Numbered from the stretch's first letter, positions 8,843-16,678 are shown. The stretch: 32,210 bases of DNA from Anaerolineales bacterium (GCA_016932715.1 JAFGCG010000171.1:1-32210), one strand, 5' to 3'. Made by a program: numbers and translations. Notes: generated from the letters alone by a model not told the origin.

Positions 8843-8926
8843 AGTAGTCAAGTAAACAAGTAGACAAGTAAACAAGTAGACAAGTTGTTTGACCTGTGTA
8901 CCTGTCTACCTGTTTATATGACTACT
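8843..8926. repeat. Word-repetitive hairpin between rtcB and murA
   Basis: The left arm is made of near-tandem words (CAAGTAGACAAGTAAA repeated) and the right arm of their approximate complement. AGTAGTCA (8843-8850) pairs exactly with TGACTACT (8919-8926), and the next 19 bases pair with a few mismatches. It sits between two convergent stops and may serve as a transcription stop, but it has no T-tract. Confidence 0.75.
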
Positions 8927-8928
8927 CC

Positions 8929-10209
8929 TCACTCCTTCACCCTCTCGATCTTTGCTCCGAGGGCGCGTAATTTTTTATCCACGTCCTGATAGCCCCGCTC
9001 GATCTGGCTGATATTCCGAATCGTGGATTGTCCCTTCGCAGCCAGGGCCGCCAGCAGCATGGACATGCCGGCGCGAATATCCGGGCTCTCCAAATTCTCG
9101 CCGTACAACTGACTGGGTCCCTGAATGAGACAGCGATATGGGTCACATAAAATGATCTTGGCGCCCATGCCTACCAGCTTATCCGTGAAGTACATCCGGC
9201 CCGAGAACATCCAGTCATGGAACAGCACGGAACCACTGGCTTGAGTCGCAACTGTGATGGCAATACTGATCAGGTCCGTCGGGAAGGCGGGCCAGACATT
9301 TGTTTTGATTTCAGGGATCGCCCCATCCAGATCGGGGACAATCTCGAGCGACTGATCGGCAGGCAGGATCAAGTCATCGCCTTCCACGTGCCATGTAACC
9401 CCCAGCCGTTCGAAGACATGCGCGATCATGTGAAGGTTGTTCACGCCTGCGTTTCTCACTCGCAGGCTGCCATGCGTGACGACCGCTGCGCCAACAAAGC
9501 TGATGACTTCCAAATAATCGGGACCGATCGTAAATTCCCCGCCATGCAGGCGCCTCACGCCATGGATATGGAGGGTATTGGAACCAACCTCTTCGATCTG
9601 TGCGCCAAGTGAATTGAGGAAATAACATAACTCCTGCACATGCGGCTCCGAGGCGGCATTGCGGATCACCGTATCCCCTTTTGCAGTCACGGCTGCCATG
9701 ATGGCGTTCTCCGTGGCAGTCACGCTGGCTTCATCCATCAGAAAATCCGCGCCGCGCAAATCGTCTGATTGGAAGGTGAAGCCGCGTTCATACTTCACGT
9801 CCACGCCCAGGGCGCGCAACGCCAGGATATGGGTATCCAGCCGCCGGCGGCCGATCACATCGCCTCCCGGCGGCGGCAGTTTGAATTCACCGATCCGCGC
9901 GGTGAGAGGCCCGGCAACCAGAATGGAGGCGCGGATGCGGCGGCAAAGGTCCGGGGTCAGATCCGCAGGCCGAACGTCGCGCGCGACGACCCGCCACGAC
10001 GTCGCGTCCAGATCCTCGACCTGCGCGCCGAGACTCTCGATGATCTGCCGCATCACGAAGGTATCCTCGATCTGGGGAATGTTGCGCAAAACGATCGGCT
10101 CGTCCGTCAGCAGCGCGGCAGCCAGCAAAGGCAAGGCGGCATTTTTGTTTCCAGCGGGGGTTACTTCTCCGTTCAATGGGACCCCGCCCTCGATCATGAA
10201 TTTTTCCAT
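8929..10209 (-). CDS. murA: UDP-N-acetylglucosamine 1-carboxyvinyltransferase, Cys-to-Asp variant
   Basis: It transfers enolpyruvate from PEP to UDP-GlcNAc, the first committed step of peptidoglycan synthesis. From the ATG at 10209 (GGAG six bases upstream) it has 426 residues, the normal length; the upstream frame to 10302 runs without a ribosome site. Lys22-Asn23 (AGNKNAAL) and the catalytic Asp of AFPTDLISIA are present. The active-site loop reads PPPGGDVIGRRR, so the Cys of the usual GGCTIG is Asp117, as in mycobacterial and chlamydial MurA. That change is known to block fosfomycin alkylation. The gene is monocistronic here and divergent from the prepilin peptidase. Confidence 0.9.
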   Translation of the reverse strand: MEKFMIEGGVPLNGEVTPAGNKNAALPLLAAALLTDEPIVLRNIPQIEDTFVMRQIIESLGAQVEDLDATSWRVVARDVRPADLTPDLCRRIRASILVAGPLTARIGEFKLPPPGGDVIGRRRLDTHILALRALGVDVKYERGFTFQSDDLRGADFLMDEASVTATENAIMAAVTAKGDTVIRNAASEPHVQELCYFLNSLGAQIEEVGSNTLHIHGVRRLHGGEFTIGPDYLEVISFVGAAVVTHGSLRVRNAGVNNLHMIAHVFERLGVTWHVEGDDLILPADQSLEIVPDLDGAIPEIKTNVWPAFPTDLISIAITVATQASGSVLFHDWMFSGRMYFTDKLVGMGAKIILCDPYRCLIQGPSQLYGENLESPDIRAGMSMLLAALAAKGQSTIRNISQIERGYQDVDKKLRALGAKIERVKE

Positions 10210-10323
10210 GTTCATCTCCAGGGGGATATCGCCGCGATTGTAAGACAATTCAGGCGCTTCGGCAAGCACATTACAGTTGATTTGCATACTGTCGCCGACC
10301 AATTTTTGGCATTTTCTTTGGGC

Positions 10324-10329
10324 TATAAT
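10324..10329 (+). promoter_or_regulatory. -10 box of prepilin peptidase gene (probable leaderless start)
   Basis: A perfect TATAAT ends eight bases before the ATG at 10338, with no Shine-Dalgarno sequence. TTGGCA at 10306-10311 is too close (12-base spacer) to be a normal -35. Confidence 0.5.
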
Positions 10330-10337
10330 TACTAACC

Positions 10338-11132
10338 ATGAATGTAATCCTTCTTGTTCCCGCCGTTCTCGGTTGGTTTGCAGGCCTCCTGATCAATTAT
10401 GCTTCGGATGTACTTCCTTCGACACGCCGTTTCAGTCGCGCTGCCTGCCCGCAGTGTCAAACCCCGTTTCCCCTGGGAGATTATTTGATGCTGCGCGCGT
10501 GCCGGCAGTGCGGAGAGACGCGCGGCCTGCGAACGTGGCTGGTGCAGATTTTGACGGTCAGCGCTTTTGTGTACTTCTGGCTGTTCCCGTCAAAAGCGCT
10601 TGGGTTTCCCCTCGGCATGCTCGTACTGATCTATTTTGGAATCGTGATCGTGATCGACCTGGAGCATCGCCTGATCCTGCATCCCACCAGCCTGGCAGGC
10701 GCGCTCCTGGGCCTGGTCGTGGGGACCTCCATCCACAGCCGGATCAACGACAACAGCATCCTCATCGGCCTCGGAAAATCACTGCTCGGCGGAGTGGTTG
10801 GTTTTGGTGTCATGTTCCTGCTCTACCAACTGGGTGTTCTTGTAGCACGCTACCGGGCACGCAGGATGCAGGCGGCCGGGCAGGCCACTGACGATGAAGA
10901 AGCCCTGGGTGGCGGCGACGTTTACCTGGGAGGAGTGCTCGGGCTTATGCTTGGCTGGGACTTTATTCCAATTGGGCTCGCCTGGGGAATCATTTTTGGA
11001 GGATTCATCAGCCTCCTGCTTGTCATTGTGTTGCTGGTAAGACGTCGTTACCACAATGCGGCTTTGATGACTTTCATTCCCTACGGGCCCTTTTTTATCC
11101 TTGGGGCGGCTCTTTTGCTTTTCCAGCCATAA
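10338..11132 (+). CDS. Prepilin peptidase (A24 aspartic peptidase)
   Basis: This membrane aspartic peptidase cuts the leader from type IV prepilin-like proteins, and some members N-methylate the new end. At 264 residues it has about seven to eight hydrophobic segments. The two catalytic aspartates are visible: Asp107 in VIDLEHR and Asp194 in GGGDVYLG. Two CxxC pairs (CPQC and CRQC, about residues 37-60) form the zinc-binding loop of the long PilD-type enzymes. It lies 109 bases before a TadE-like gene, which suggests that it serves the pseudopilins of this locus. No tadA, tadB or tadC is in the window, so the export motor must be elsewhere. The start has no ribosome site. Confidence 0.85.
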   Translation: MNVILLVPAVLGWFAGLLINYASDVLPSTRRFSRAACPQCQTPFPLGDYLMLRACRQCGETRGLRTWLVQILTVSAFVYFWLFPSKALGFPLGMLVLIYFGIVIVIDLEHRLILHPTSLAGALLGLVVGTSIHSRINDNSILIGLGKSLLGGVVGFGVMFLLYQLGVLVARYRARRMQAAGQATDDEEALGGGDVYLGGVLGLMLGWDFIPIGLAWGIIFGGFISLLLVIVLLVRRRYHNAALMTFIPYGPFFILGAALLLFQP

Positions 11133-11241
11133 TTTGCAAAAGTGTCGGTGGTTTTTAGTACGAATGTCGCATTGGACACCACCTCAGTGAAAGTACACTA
11201 AGACTAGGATTATCAGGAATCAAGAATCAGGAATTTTCGCC

Positions 11242-13317
11242 ATGAAATTAAAAATTTTCGCCCAAAAAAAGAACAAGGCGCAGGCGATCGTGGAATTTGC
11301 CATCGTCCTGCCAATTTTGCTCCTGTTGCTTTACGGACTATTGGAAGCTGGACGCCTGCTCTTCATGTACTCCAGCGTGGTGACTGCCAGCCGCCAGGCA
11401 GCCCGCTATGGCTCCGCCACAGGTCAGGGCACCGACTTCAGCACTGATGGCGGTCCGGATAACAGCAGCGTTAATCGCTATCAGGATTGTTATGGCATCA
11501 AGCAGGCCGCGCAAAGGGCGGATTTTCTAAACGCTTTTGGTGATGATGATATTACCATTCGGTATGACAATGGGACCGTCGGTGGAAATCCCGGATTCGA
11601 GCCTAATTGTGATGGCCCCGCGGATAATACTGTTCATCCCTCGGACCAAAACACCACTCGTATCGAGGTCACGGTTACGGGCCATTTTGATGCCCTGGTC
11701 CCGCTGGTGCCTTTTCACGACCGTTTGATCGTCGCATCAAGCGCACGCACGATTCTGATGGCAGTATCCATTCCTGTGGCAGGGTCTGGGGGCGCGGCGG
11801 CAACGACCGTTACCGTCGACACCGACCCGAACCCATCTCAACCGGGCCAACCGGTTACTGCCTCAGTGACAGTAACCAGCGCATCCGGGACGCCTACTGG
11901 CACAGTCCTGATATCCGCTGGCGGCTCCAATTGTACGGTCACTCTCTCTGGCGGCACAGGCACCTGTGCCAATCCATATCTCTTTTCCACCACTACAACG
12001 GTTACTGCTGCTTATACCCCTGCTGATGCTAGCGCTTTCAGTCCCAGTTCAGGCAGTGTAGTTCATGTTGTTGGCGCGGCCAACACCATCACGACGGTCA
12101 TAGACACAGCCGACCCATCGGTAGTGGGGCAGACCGTCACGATCTATATCACGGTGGCAAATGAATTTGGCATGGGTGATACTCCTGCCGGCACAGTCGC
12201 GGTCACCACGGCTGCCGGCCCCTGCAATATTACGCTCAGCGGCGGCCAGGGTCAATGCACTGTCACTTTCAACACCCTGGGCTGGTCGACCATCACTGCC
12301 AGCTACACCCCCACCGATGTGAACGTACATCTGCCCAGCACCGGAGATTCACCCCATGAGGTGCTGACGGGCACCCCGACACCATCCCTTACGCCCGCTG
12401 TACCAACAGCAGTACCCACCACGCCAGTTCCGCCAACGGCAATCCCTCCGACGCCTGTCTCCGGGTGTAACAGCATCAGAGATACTGCTGGAACGATTAC
12501 ATTATCGGGCAAGACCATGTACCTGGACATGTCGAATGCAAGTAATCCTTATCCCGTTACGGTGGACAGCGTCTATGTGGCTTGGAACTATGCTGCGGGC
12601 CATGTCCCCGGCGACTCAAGTCTGTGGTTACAGAGTGCCGACCTCAATGGGACCATATTCTGGACAGGAAACTTAAATAAACAGGATGCGAAGCTGCCGC
12701 TTTCTACAGCAGTGGTCATTCCGGCGAACGGAACAGCCAGAGTCACTTTTACTTTCGACAAAACTTACAATAGAGCGGGCGGCGAACAGGTTCAAGTCTT
12801 CTTCTCGACGCCGGGCTGTGAAACCTACCCCGTTATTCGGCCGGTTGGCGTGCCAACGATCACACCCGCTCCACCTGCAGACCTGAAGGTTCAACTGATC
12901 TCCGGCGGGACCGATAACAATCAGCAGACTCAATTCCGCTTTCAGGTGCTGAACACCGGAACGGCTGCCGTCTCGAACATCAGCGTTCGCATCTACTTTG
13001 GCATCGACAGTCCAAACAAAGAAACTGACTATGTGCTGGAGAAATACTGGGACGAGTCTGGAGTAGCCACGATCAGCGGTCCGACACAGGTTACGAACAA
13101 GATATATTACTTCACCATCAACTATGGCGCGGCATCGCTACCGGCGGGCGGCAAATGGGAATTCCAGACCTCCCTGCATTTGAACGGCTGGGGAGCCACC
13201 TATGTGGCGACGGATGACTGGTGGCACACCGCCAGCGCGCTGCCCGCTGTCTGGACCGACTGGCCGACCATCCCTGCCTACGTGGATGGCTTACGCGTAT
13301 GGGGCACTGAGCCCTAG
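11242..13317 (+). CDS. TadE-like pseudopilin fused to Ig-like domains and a C-terminal CBM3
   Basis: A 691-residue exported protein. Residues 13-60 are a TadE-like segment (QAIVEFAIVLPILLLLLYGLLEAGR...) with a charged start and a single hydrophobic helix. Two related Ig-like (Big_3-like) domains follow at about 186-275 and 280-373, each with a TLSGG..G.C core, then a Thr/Pro linker (375-407) and a beta-rich domain (408-545). The end, from about 546 to 691, matches family 3 cellulose-binding modules: LKVQL, FRFQVLNTGTAAVSNISVRIYF, LPAGGKWEFQ, TDDW, DWPTIPAYVDG and the terminal VWGTEP. Carbohydrate binding is inferred. The binding aromatic strip has not been checked against a structure. AGGAA nine bases upstream supports the start. 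Confidence 0.85.
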   Translation: MKLKIFAQKKNKAQAIVEFAIVLPILLLLLYGLLEAGRLLFMYSSVVTASRQAARYGSATGQGTDFSTDGGPDNSSVNRYQDCYGIKQAAQRADFLNAFGDDDITIRYDNGTVGGNPGFEPNCDGPADNTVHPSDQNTTRIEVTVTGHFDALVPLVPFHDRLIVASSARTILMAVSIPVAGSGGAAATTVTVDTDPNPSQPGQPVTASVTVTSASGTPTGTVLISAGGSNCTVTLSGGTGTCANPYLFSTTTTVTAAYTPADASAFSPSSGSVVHVVGAANTITTVIDTADPSVVGQTVTIYITVANEFGMGDTPAGTVAVTTAAGPCNITLSGGQGQCTVTFNTLGWSTITASYTPTDVNVHLPSTGDSPHEVLTGTPTPSLTPAVPTAVPTTPVPPTAIPPTPVSGCNSIRDTAGTITLSGKTMYLDMSNASNPYPVTVDSVYVAWNYAAGHVPGDSSLWLQSADLNGTIFWTGNLNKQDAKLPLSTAVVIPANGTARVTFTFDKTYNRAGGEQVQVFFSTPGCETYPVIRPVGVPTITPAPPADLKVQLISGGTDNNQQTQFRFQVLNTGTAAVSNISVRIYFGIDSPNKETDYVLEKYWDESGVATISGPTQVTNKIYYFTINYGAASLPAGGKWEFQTSLHLNGWGATYVATDDWWHTASALPAVWTDWPTIPAYVDGLRVWGTEP

Positions 13318-13341
13318 TGTATGAGATTAGAGGAAATGCTT

Positions 13342-13833
13342 ATGAAAAAGAAATCCCTACTACCCATATCGGCGAGGGGCCAAAGTCTTGTGGAGCTGGC
13401 TATCAGCCTGGTCATCCTGTTGTACCTTCTTTCGGGCGCGACGGAATTCGCCATTGTTTTGTTCCAGTACGTGCAGCTGCGCGATGCCGCCCAGGAAGGC
13501 GCGCTGTATGGCTCGATACACCCCGCAGATTTTGCAGGCATCGAAGCGCGGGCGCGCGCCTCATCCAACTCTCCCATCAATCTCGAGGATCTGGCGGCAG
13601 CCTACCCGGCGAAAGTCCAAATTTACATTGATGACAACCTTGTTTGGGAAGATGGTGTGGATCAGGGTTTCAACGTGACCACCCCGCCGATTGCCTGCGA
13701 AGCACATGCCTTAAAAGTAATCGTTTCCTACGATCATCACATATTTATGCCGTTCATGCCGCAAATACTCAATCAAACTGATATTCCCCTGGAGGCGGAG
13801 GTTATCGATACGATCCTTACACCAGAGTGTTAA
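13342..13833 (+). CDS. TadE-like minor pseudopilin
   Basis: A small protein of 163 residues with a TadE-type N-terminus: MKKKSLLPISARGQSLVELAISLVILLYLLSGATEF..., which is a positive start, then GQSLVELA and a hydrophobic helix, and then an extracellular domain with two cysteines near the end. TadE-like proteins are minor pseudopilins needed for Tad/Flp pilus assembly. The ATG at 13342 has AGAGGA seven bases upstream and is preferred over the ATG at 13321, which has none. The gene starts 24 bases after the TadE-CBM3 gene, so the two are co-transcribed and end at the terminator just downstream. Confidence 0.82.
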   Translation: MKKKSLLPISARGQSLVELAISLVILLYLLSGATEFAIVLFQYVQLRDAAQEGALYGSIHPADFAGIEARARASSNSPINLEDLAAAYPAKVQIYIDDNLVWEDGVDQGFNVTTPPIACEAHALKVIVSYDHHIFMPFMPQILNQTDIPLEAEVIDTILTPEC

Positions 13834-13854
13834 TGTAGAATAACATTGCATGAT

Positions 13855-13889
13855 AGGGAGTGCCCGCATCATTCGGCACTCCCTTTTTT
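13855..13889 (+). terminator. Intrinsic terminator of the TadE-like operon
   Basis: AGGGAGTGCC (13855-13864) pairs with GGCACTCCCT (13875-13884), followed by a T-run. Confidence 0.92.
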
Positions 13890-13890
13890 A

Positions 13891-14040
13891 TTAACTGATG
13901 TTACGCAGGCAAAGTACCTCCACCACGGACGCTTTGCGCACGGAGTCCACACACCTGCCCTGGCGGGTGGTGCCAGGGGAGATTTTTAAAGGGTTTTCTC
14001 CGTGCGCTCCGTGGTGAAACTGCGTAAGGTGAGTTATTAA
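13891..14040. repeat. Long palindromic intergenic repeat, copy 1
   Basis: Nested inverted arms: TTACGCAG (13901-13908) / CTGCGTAA (14020-14027) and CACCACGGA (13921-13929) / TCCGTGGTG (14008-14016), with CACGGAG / CTCCGTG further in. The core holds ACACACCTGCCC and AGATTTTTAAAGGGTTTTCTC. A related copy with the same core lies at 24613-24775. No reading frame is seen; this is a dispersed non-coding repeat. Confidence 0.85.
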
Positions 14041-14116
14041 AGCGGCACTTGCATATCCGACGAACGCTTCAATACAGCTCTGCACAAACTCCAGCCCACC
14101 ACCAATGAAATCACGG

Positions 14117-14122
14117 TATAAT
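14117..14122 (+). promoter_or_regulatory. -10 box for the glmS leader
   Basis: TATAAT lies about 58 bases before the predicted ribozyme cleavage site and in the right direction for glmS. No clear -35 is seen. The transcript would carry a leader of about 455 bases. Confidence 0.45.
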
Positions 14123-14179
14123 CCCGCTCGCAGATTTTCCGTTAAGGAGGTGAACCGGCAATTTGACCCGGGAAAGACA

Positions 14180-14473
14180 GCGCATGGCCTTTAGTCCCAT
14201 AGTCTAAAGGTCAGATGGTCTCGCGGTCAGCGCTTGTGTACGACTAACGAGACTACATGACTACCAGACTACACAACTACCAGACCACACGACTACCAGA
14301 CTAAAGGTGACGAGGATAAGGGTTCTCCATCACAGAGATGGAGCTAAGGACGCCAGCGGCGTCTGAAAATCGACAGATCAGCGGAAGCCCTTCGGGTGCG
14401 CCATCACCCGTTTCTCTTTCCCTCCGAAAATAGACTTTGCGACAACACCGCGCGAGCGATCACGCGGGCAAAG
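14180..14473 (+). ncRNA. glmS self-cleaving ribozyme (variant with expanded P1)
   Basis: The glmS ribozyme cuts its own mRNA when glucosamine-6-phosphate binds, which lowers glmS expression. Core elements appear in the right order. The cleavage site is A14179|G14180, with GCGC following. P1 pairs CCTTTAGTC (14188-14196) with GACTAAAGG (14299-14307). Right after it comes TGACGAGGAT (14308-14317), the catalytic strand with the general-base G at 14309. ATCGA....TC.GCGG (14369-14384) follows, with GCG able to pair to CGC of the cleavage site (pseudoknot P2.2). AAGGGTT (14318-14324) pairs with AGCCCTT (14386-14392). P3-like CGGGTG/CACCCG (14393-14410) and a P4-like stem CTTTGC/GCAAAG (14435-14473) complete it. 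Odd: P1 encloses about 100 bases of GACTACCA-type repeats, and two extra hairpins (14325-14343, 14349-14363) are inserted before ATCGA. Confidence 0.75.
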
Positions 14474-14493
14474 CAGCAAAGAGTGGCAGGCAC

Positions 14494-14553
14494 GAGATTA
14501 GAGAATAGAGAGTAGAGATTAGTAACTAATCTCTGATCTTCTACTCTCTAATC
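14494..14553. repeat. Word-repetitive hairpin between ribozyme and glmS start
   Basis: GATTAGAGAATAGAGAGTAG-type words in the left arm face ACTAATCTCTGATCTTCTAC-type words in the right arm, and another partial right-arm copy follows to about 14574. It ends next to the glmS ribosome site GGAGGA (14573-14578). GAATAGAGAGTAGAGA (14503-14518) recurs exactly at 32049-32064. Confidence 0.75.
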
Positions 14554-14584
14554 AACTACTCTCTTATCAATCGGAGGATCCCCT

Positions 14585-16426
14585 ATGTGTGGAATCGTCG
14601 GATATATTGGGCCGCATGATGCGACGCCAATCATTCTCAACGGCCTCAAAAGGCTCGAGTACCGCGGCTACGATTCGGCTGGACTCGCCATCTTGAACGG
14701 CGACCAGCTCGAGGTCCGGAAAGACGCGGGCAAGTTATCCCAATTGATCGATCTGCTCGGCAAATCCCCCATCAGCGGCGCGCCGGGCATCGGTCATACG
14801 CGCTGGGCAACGCACGGCGCGCCCAATGCCCGCAACGCGCATCCTCATCTCGGGCAGACAAAACGCGTGGTCGTCGTCCAGAACGGGATCGTGGAAAATT
14901 TCCTCGAACTCAAAGATGAGCTGATGGCGGAAGGCGTCGAGTTCCAGTCGGAGACAGATACCGAAACCATCGTGCACCTGGTGGAACATTATCTGGCAAC
15001 GGGCCTGAGCCTGGTGGAAGCGGCGCGCAAAACGTTCAATCAAATCCAGGGCGCGAATGTGGTGGTGGTCATGTCGGCTGATGAGCCGGATAAGATCGTG
15101 ACCGCGCGGATCGGCAATGCCGGAGGTGTCGTGCTGGGACTGGGTGACGGTGAAAACTTTATCGCCAGTGACATCCCGGCCATCATGGAGCACACGCGCA
15201 ATGTGATCTTTTTGGAATCGAGGCAAATGGCGGTCGTCACCTGCAACACCATGACGATCGAAATGCTGGATGGCGCCCAGGTCAAACCTCAGGTCCATGC
15301 CGTTTCATGGGATCCGATCGCGGCGGAGAAAGGCGAATACCGTCACTTCATGCAGAAGGAAATCCATGAACAGGCGCGCGCCGTGACCGATACCCTCGCA
15401 GGCCGCGTCGATTTTGTCAACGGAAGAATCCGCCTGCCCGATCTGAATCTGACAGCGGAGTTTGCCAGGCAGATCGAAAAGATTTACATCACGGCTTGCG
15501 GCACGGCCGCCTATGCCGGCATGGTCGGAAAATACCTGATCGAAAAGATCGCGCGCGTACCGGTCGAAGTGGTGATCGGCTCGGAGTTCCGCTACAGCGA
15601 TCCCATCCTGAACGACAGGACCGTTGTGCTTGCCATCTCGCAATCCGGTGAGACGGCCGATACGCTCGCCGCCATGGAAGAAGGCCGCCGCAAAGGCGCA
15701 ACCCTCTGGAGCATTGTGAACGCGATCGGGTCGCAGGCCATCCGCGTGGCTGACGGTTTCATCTCGATGCAGACCGGACCGGAAATCGGTGTGGCCTCGA
15801 CCAAGGCTTTCACCGCCCCGCTGGTCGACCAGTACATGCTGGCGATCCTGCTGGCGGACCTGCGCGGCGTCATTGACGACAGGACTCGCAAAGCACTGGT
15901 CGCCGACCTGCGCCTCATCCCTGACCTGGTCGGACGCACGCTCGAACGTGAGGAGGAAGTGGCAGTCGTTGCACATGCGCTCAAAGACATTCGCGATTGC
16001 CTGTATCTGGGGCGCGGCATCAACATGCCGATCGCTTACGAAGGTGCATTGAAGCTCAAGGAGATTTCCTACATTCACGCGGAGGGCTATCCCGCGGGCG
16101 AGATGAAGCATGGTCCCATCGCCCTGATCGATGAACATATGCCTGTCCTCTGCCTGGCACCCAAAGATCCGTGGCGCGAGAAAATGGTTTCGCAGATCCA
16201 GCAAGCCAGGGCGCGCGGCGGCGTGGTCATCGCGGTAGCAACGGATGGCGACGAACTGGTGGAAGCGATGACCGACCATGTTCTCTGGATCCCGGAAACT
16301 CCCTGGATGCTGTCACCGGTGGTCACCGTTCTCCCCCTCCAACTGCTGGCATATCATATTGCTGCCCTGCGCGGATTGGATGTAGATCAGCCGCGGAATT
16401 TGGCAAAATCAGTTACCGTGGAATGA
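14585..16426 (+). CDS. glmS: Glutamine-fructose-6-phosphate aminotransferase (isomerizing)
   Basis: It makes glucosamine-6-phosphate from fructose-6-phosphate and glutamine, the first step toward UDP-GlcNAc for peptidoglycan and surface glycans. The 613-residue protein has the N-terminal nucleophile Cys2 (MCGIVGYIG), the glutaminase block LEYRGYDSAG, HTRWATHGAPN and then two sugar-isomerase (SIS) domains with ITACGTAAYAG and SQSGETADT, ending in the usual LAKSVTVE. GGAGGA sits six bases before the ATG. Control is probably by the ribozyme in its leader, through its own product. Confidence 0.97.
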   Translation: MCGIVGYIGPHDATPIILNGLKRLEYRGYDSAGLAILNGDQLEVRKDAGKLSQLIDLLGKSPISGAPGIGHTRWATHGAPNARNAHPHLGQTKRVVVVQNGIVENFLELKDELMAEGVEFQSETDTETIVHLVEHYLATGLSLVEAARKTFNQIQGANVVVVMSADEPDKIVTARIGNAGGVVLGLGDGENFIASDIPAIMEHTRNVIFLESRQMAVVTCNTMTIEMLDGAQVKPQVHAVSWDPIAAEKGEYRHFMQKEIHEQARAVTDTLAGRVDFVNGRIRLPDLNLTAEFARQIEKIYITACGTAAYAGMVGKYLIEKIARVPVEVVIGSEFRYSDPILNDRTVVLAISQSGETADTLAAMEEGRRKGATLWSIVNAIGSQAIRVADGFISMQTGPEIGVASTKAFTAPLVDQYMLAILLADLRGVIDDRTRKALVADLRLIPDLVGRTLEREEEVAVVAHALKDIRDCLYLGRGINMPIAYEGALKLKEISYIHAEGYPAGEMKHGPIALIDEHMPVLCLAPKDPWREKMVSQIQQARARGGVVIAVATDGDELVEAMTDHVLWIPETPWMLSPVVTVLPLQLLAYHIAALRGLDVDQPRNLAKSVTVE

Positions 16427-16431
16427 AAACT

Positions 16432-16511
16432 TTGCCACAAGTTTTTTTCCAAAACCTTGTGGCAAGCAAGTATTTTCTGGCAGAGCGGCGTACCAAAGTA
16501 CGCCGCTTTTT
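16432..16511 (+). terminator. Double hairpin terminator of glmS
   Basis: TTGCCACAAG faces CTTGTGGCAA around a T-rich loop (about 16434-16465). Then AGCGGCGTAC (16484-16493) pairs with GTACGCCGCT (16498-16507), followed by a T-run. The second hairpin is the canonical terminator. Confidence 0.88.
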
Positions 16512-16678
16512 CGGGCTTCGTGCATTGATTTTCGATCTCGTTATCATCAGTTCCCATGTCCCCTTCAAAAAAGCAAATTGGCGGGGGACATTTCAGTTTT
16601 GTATAGCATATCGGGTATCCCCTGGCGGCACTTCACGTCGTGTATATCAGAGTACATCTATGTATAGGAGTTTCCGTT

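Noticed and set aside
14130..14180. T-box or other amino-acid riboswitch before glmS
   Set aside because: No T-box sequence or other riboswitch consensus is seen, while glmS ribozyme core strands are present just downstream.
14229..14234. Second AGCGC as an alternative ribozyme cleavage site
   Set aside because: The P1 strand CCTTTAGTC that pairs directly before TGACGAGG starts eight bases after the first AGCGC (14179) and lies upstream of the second one, so only the first fits the ribozyme layout.
14240..14306. Possible small CRISPR-like repeat array
   Set aside because: The GACTACCA-type words recur every 8-9 bases with changes and without spacers of constant length, and no cas gene is present. 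They fold as the P1 arm of the ribozyme.
15305..16279. Open frame of 324 codons on the minus strand within glmS
   Set aside because: Shadow of a GC-rich gene; rich in Asp, His and Arg without motifs. glmS on the plus strand is unmistakable.
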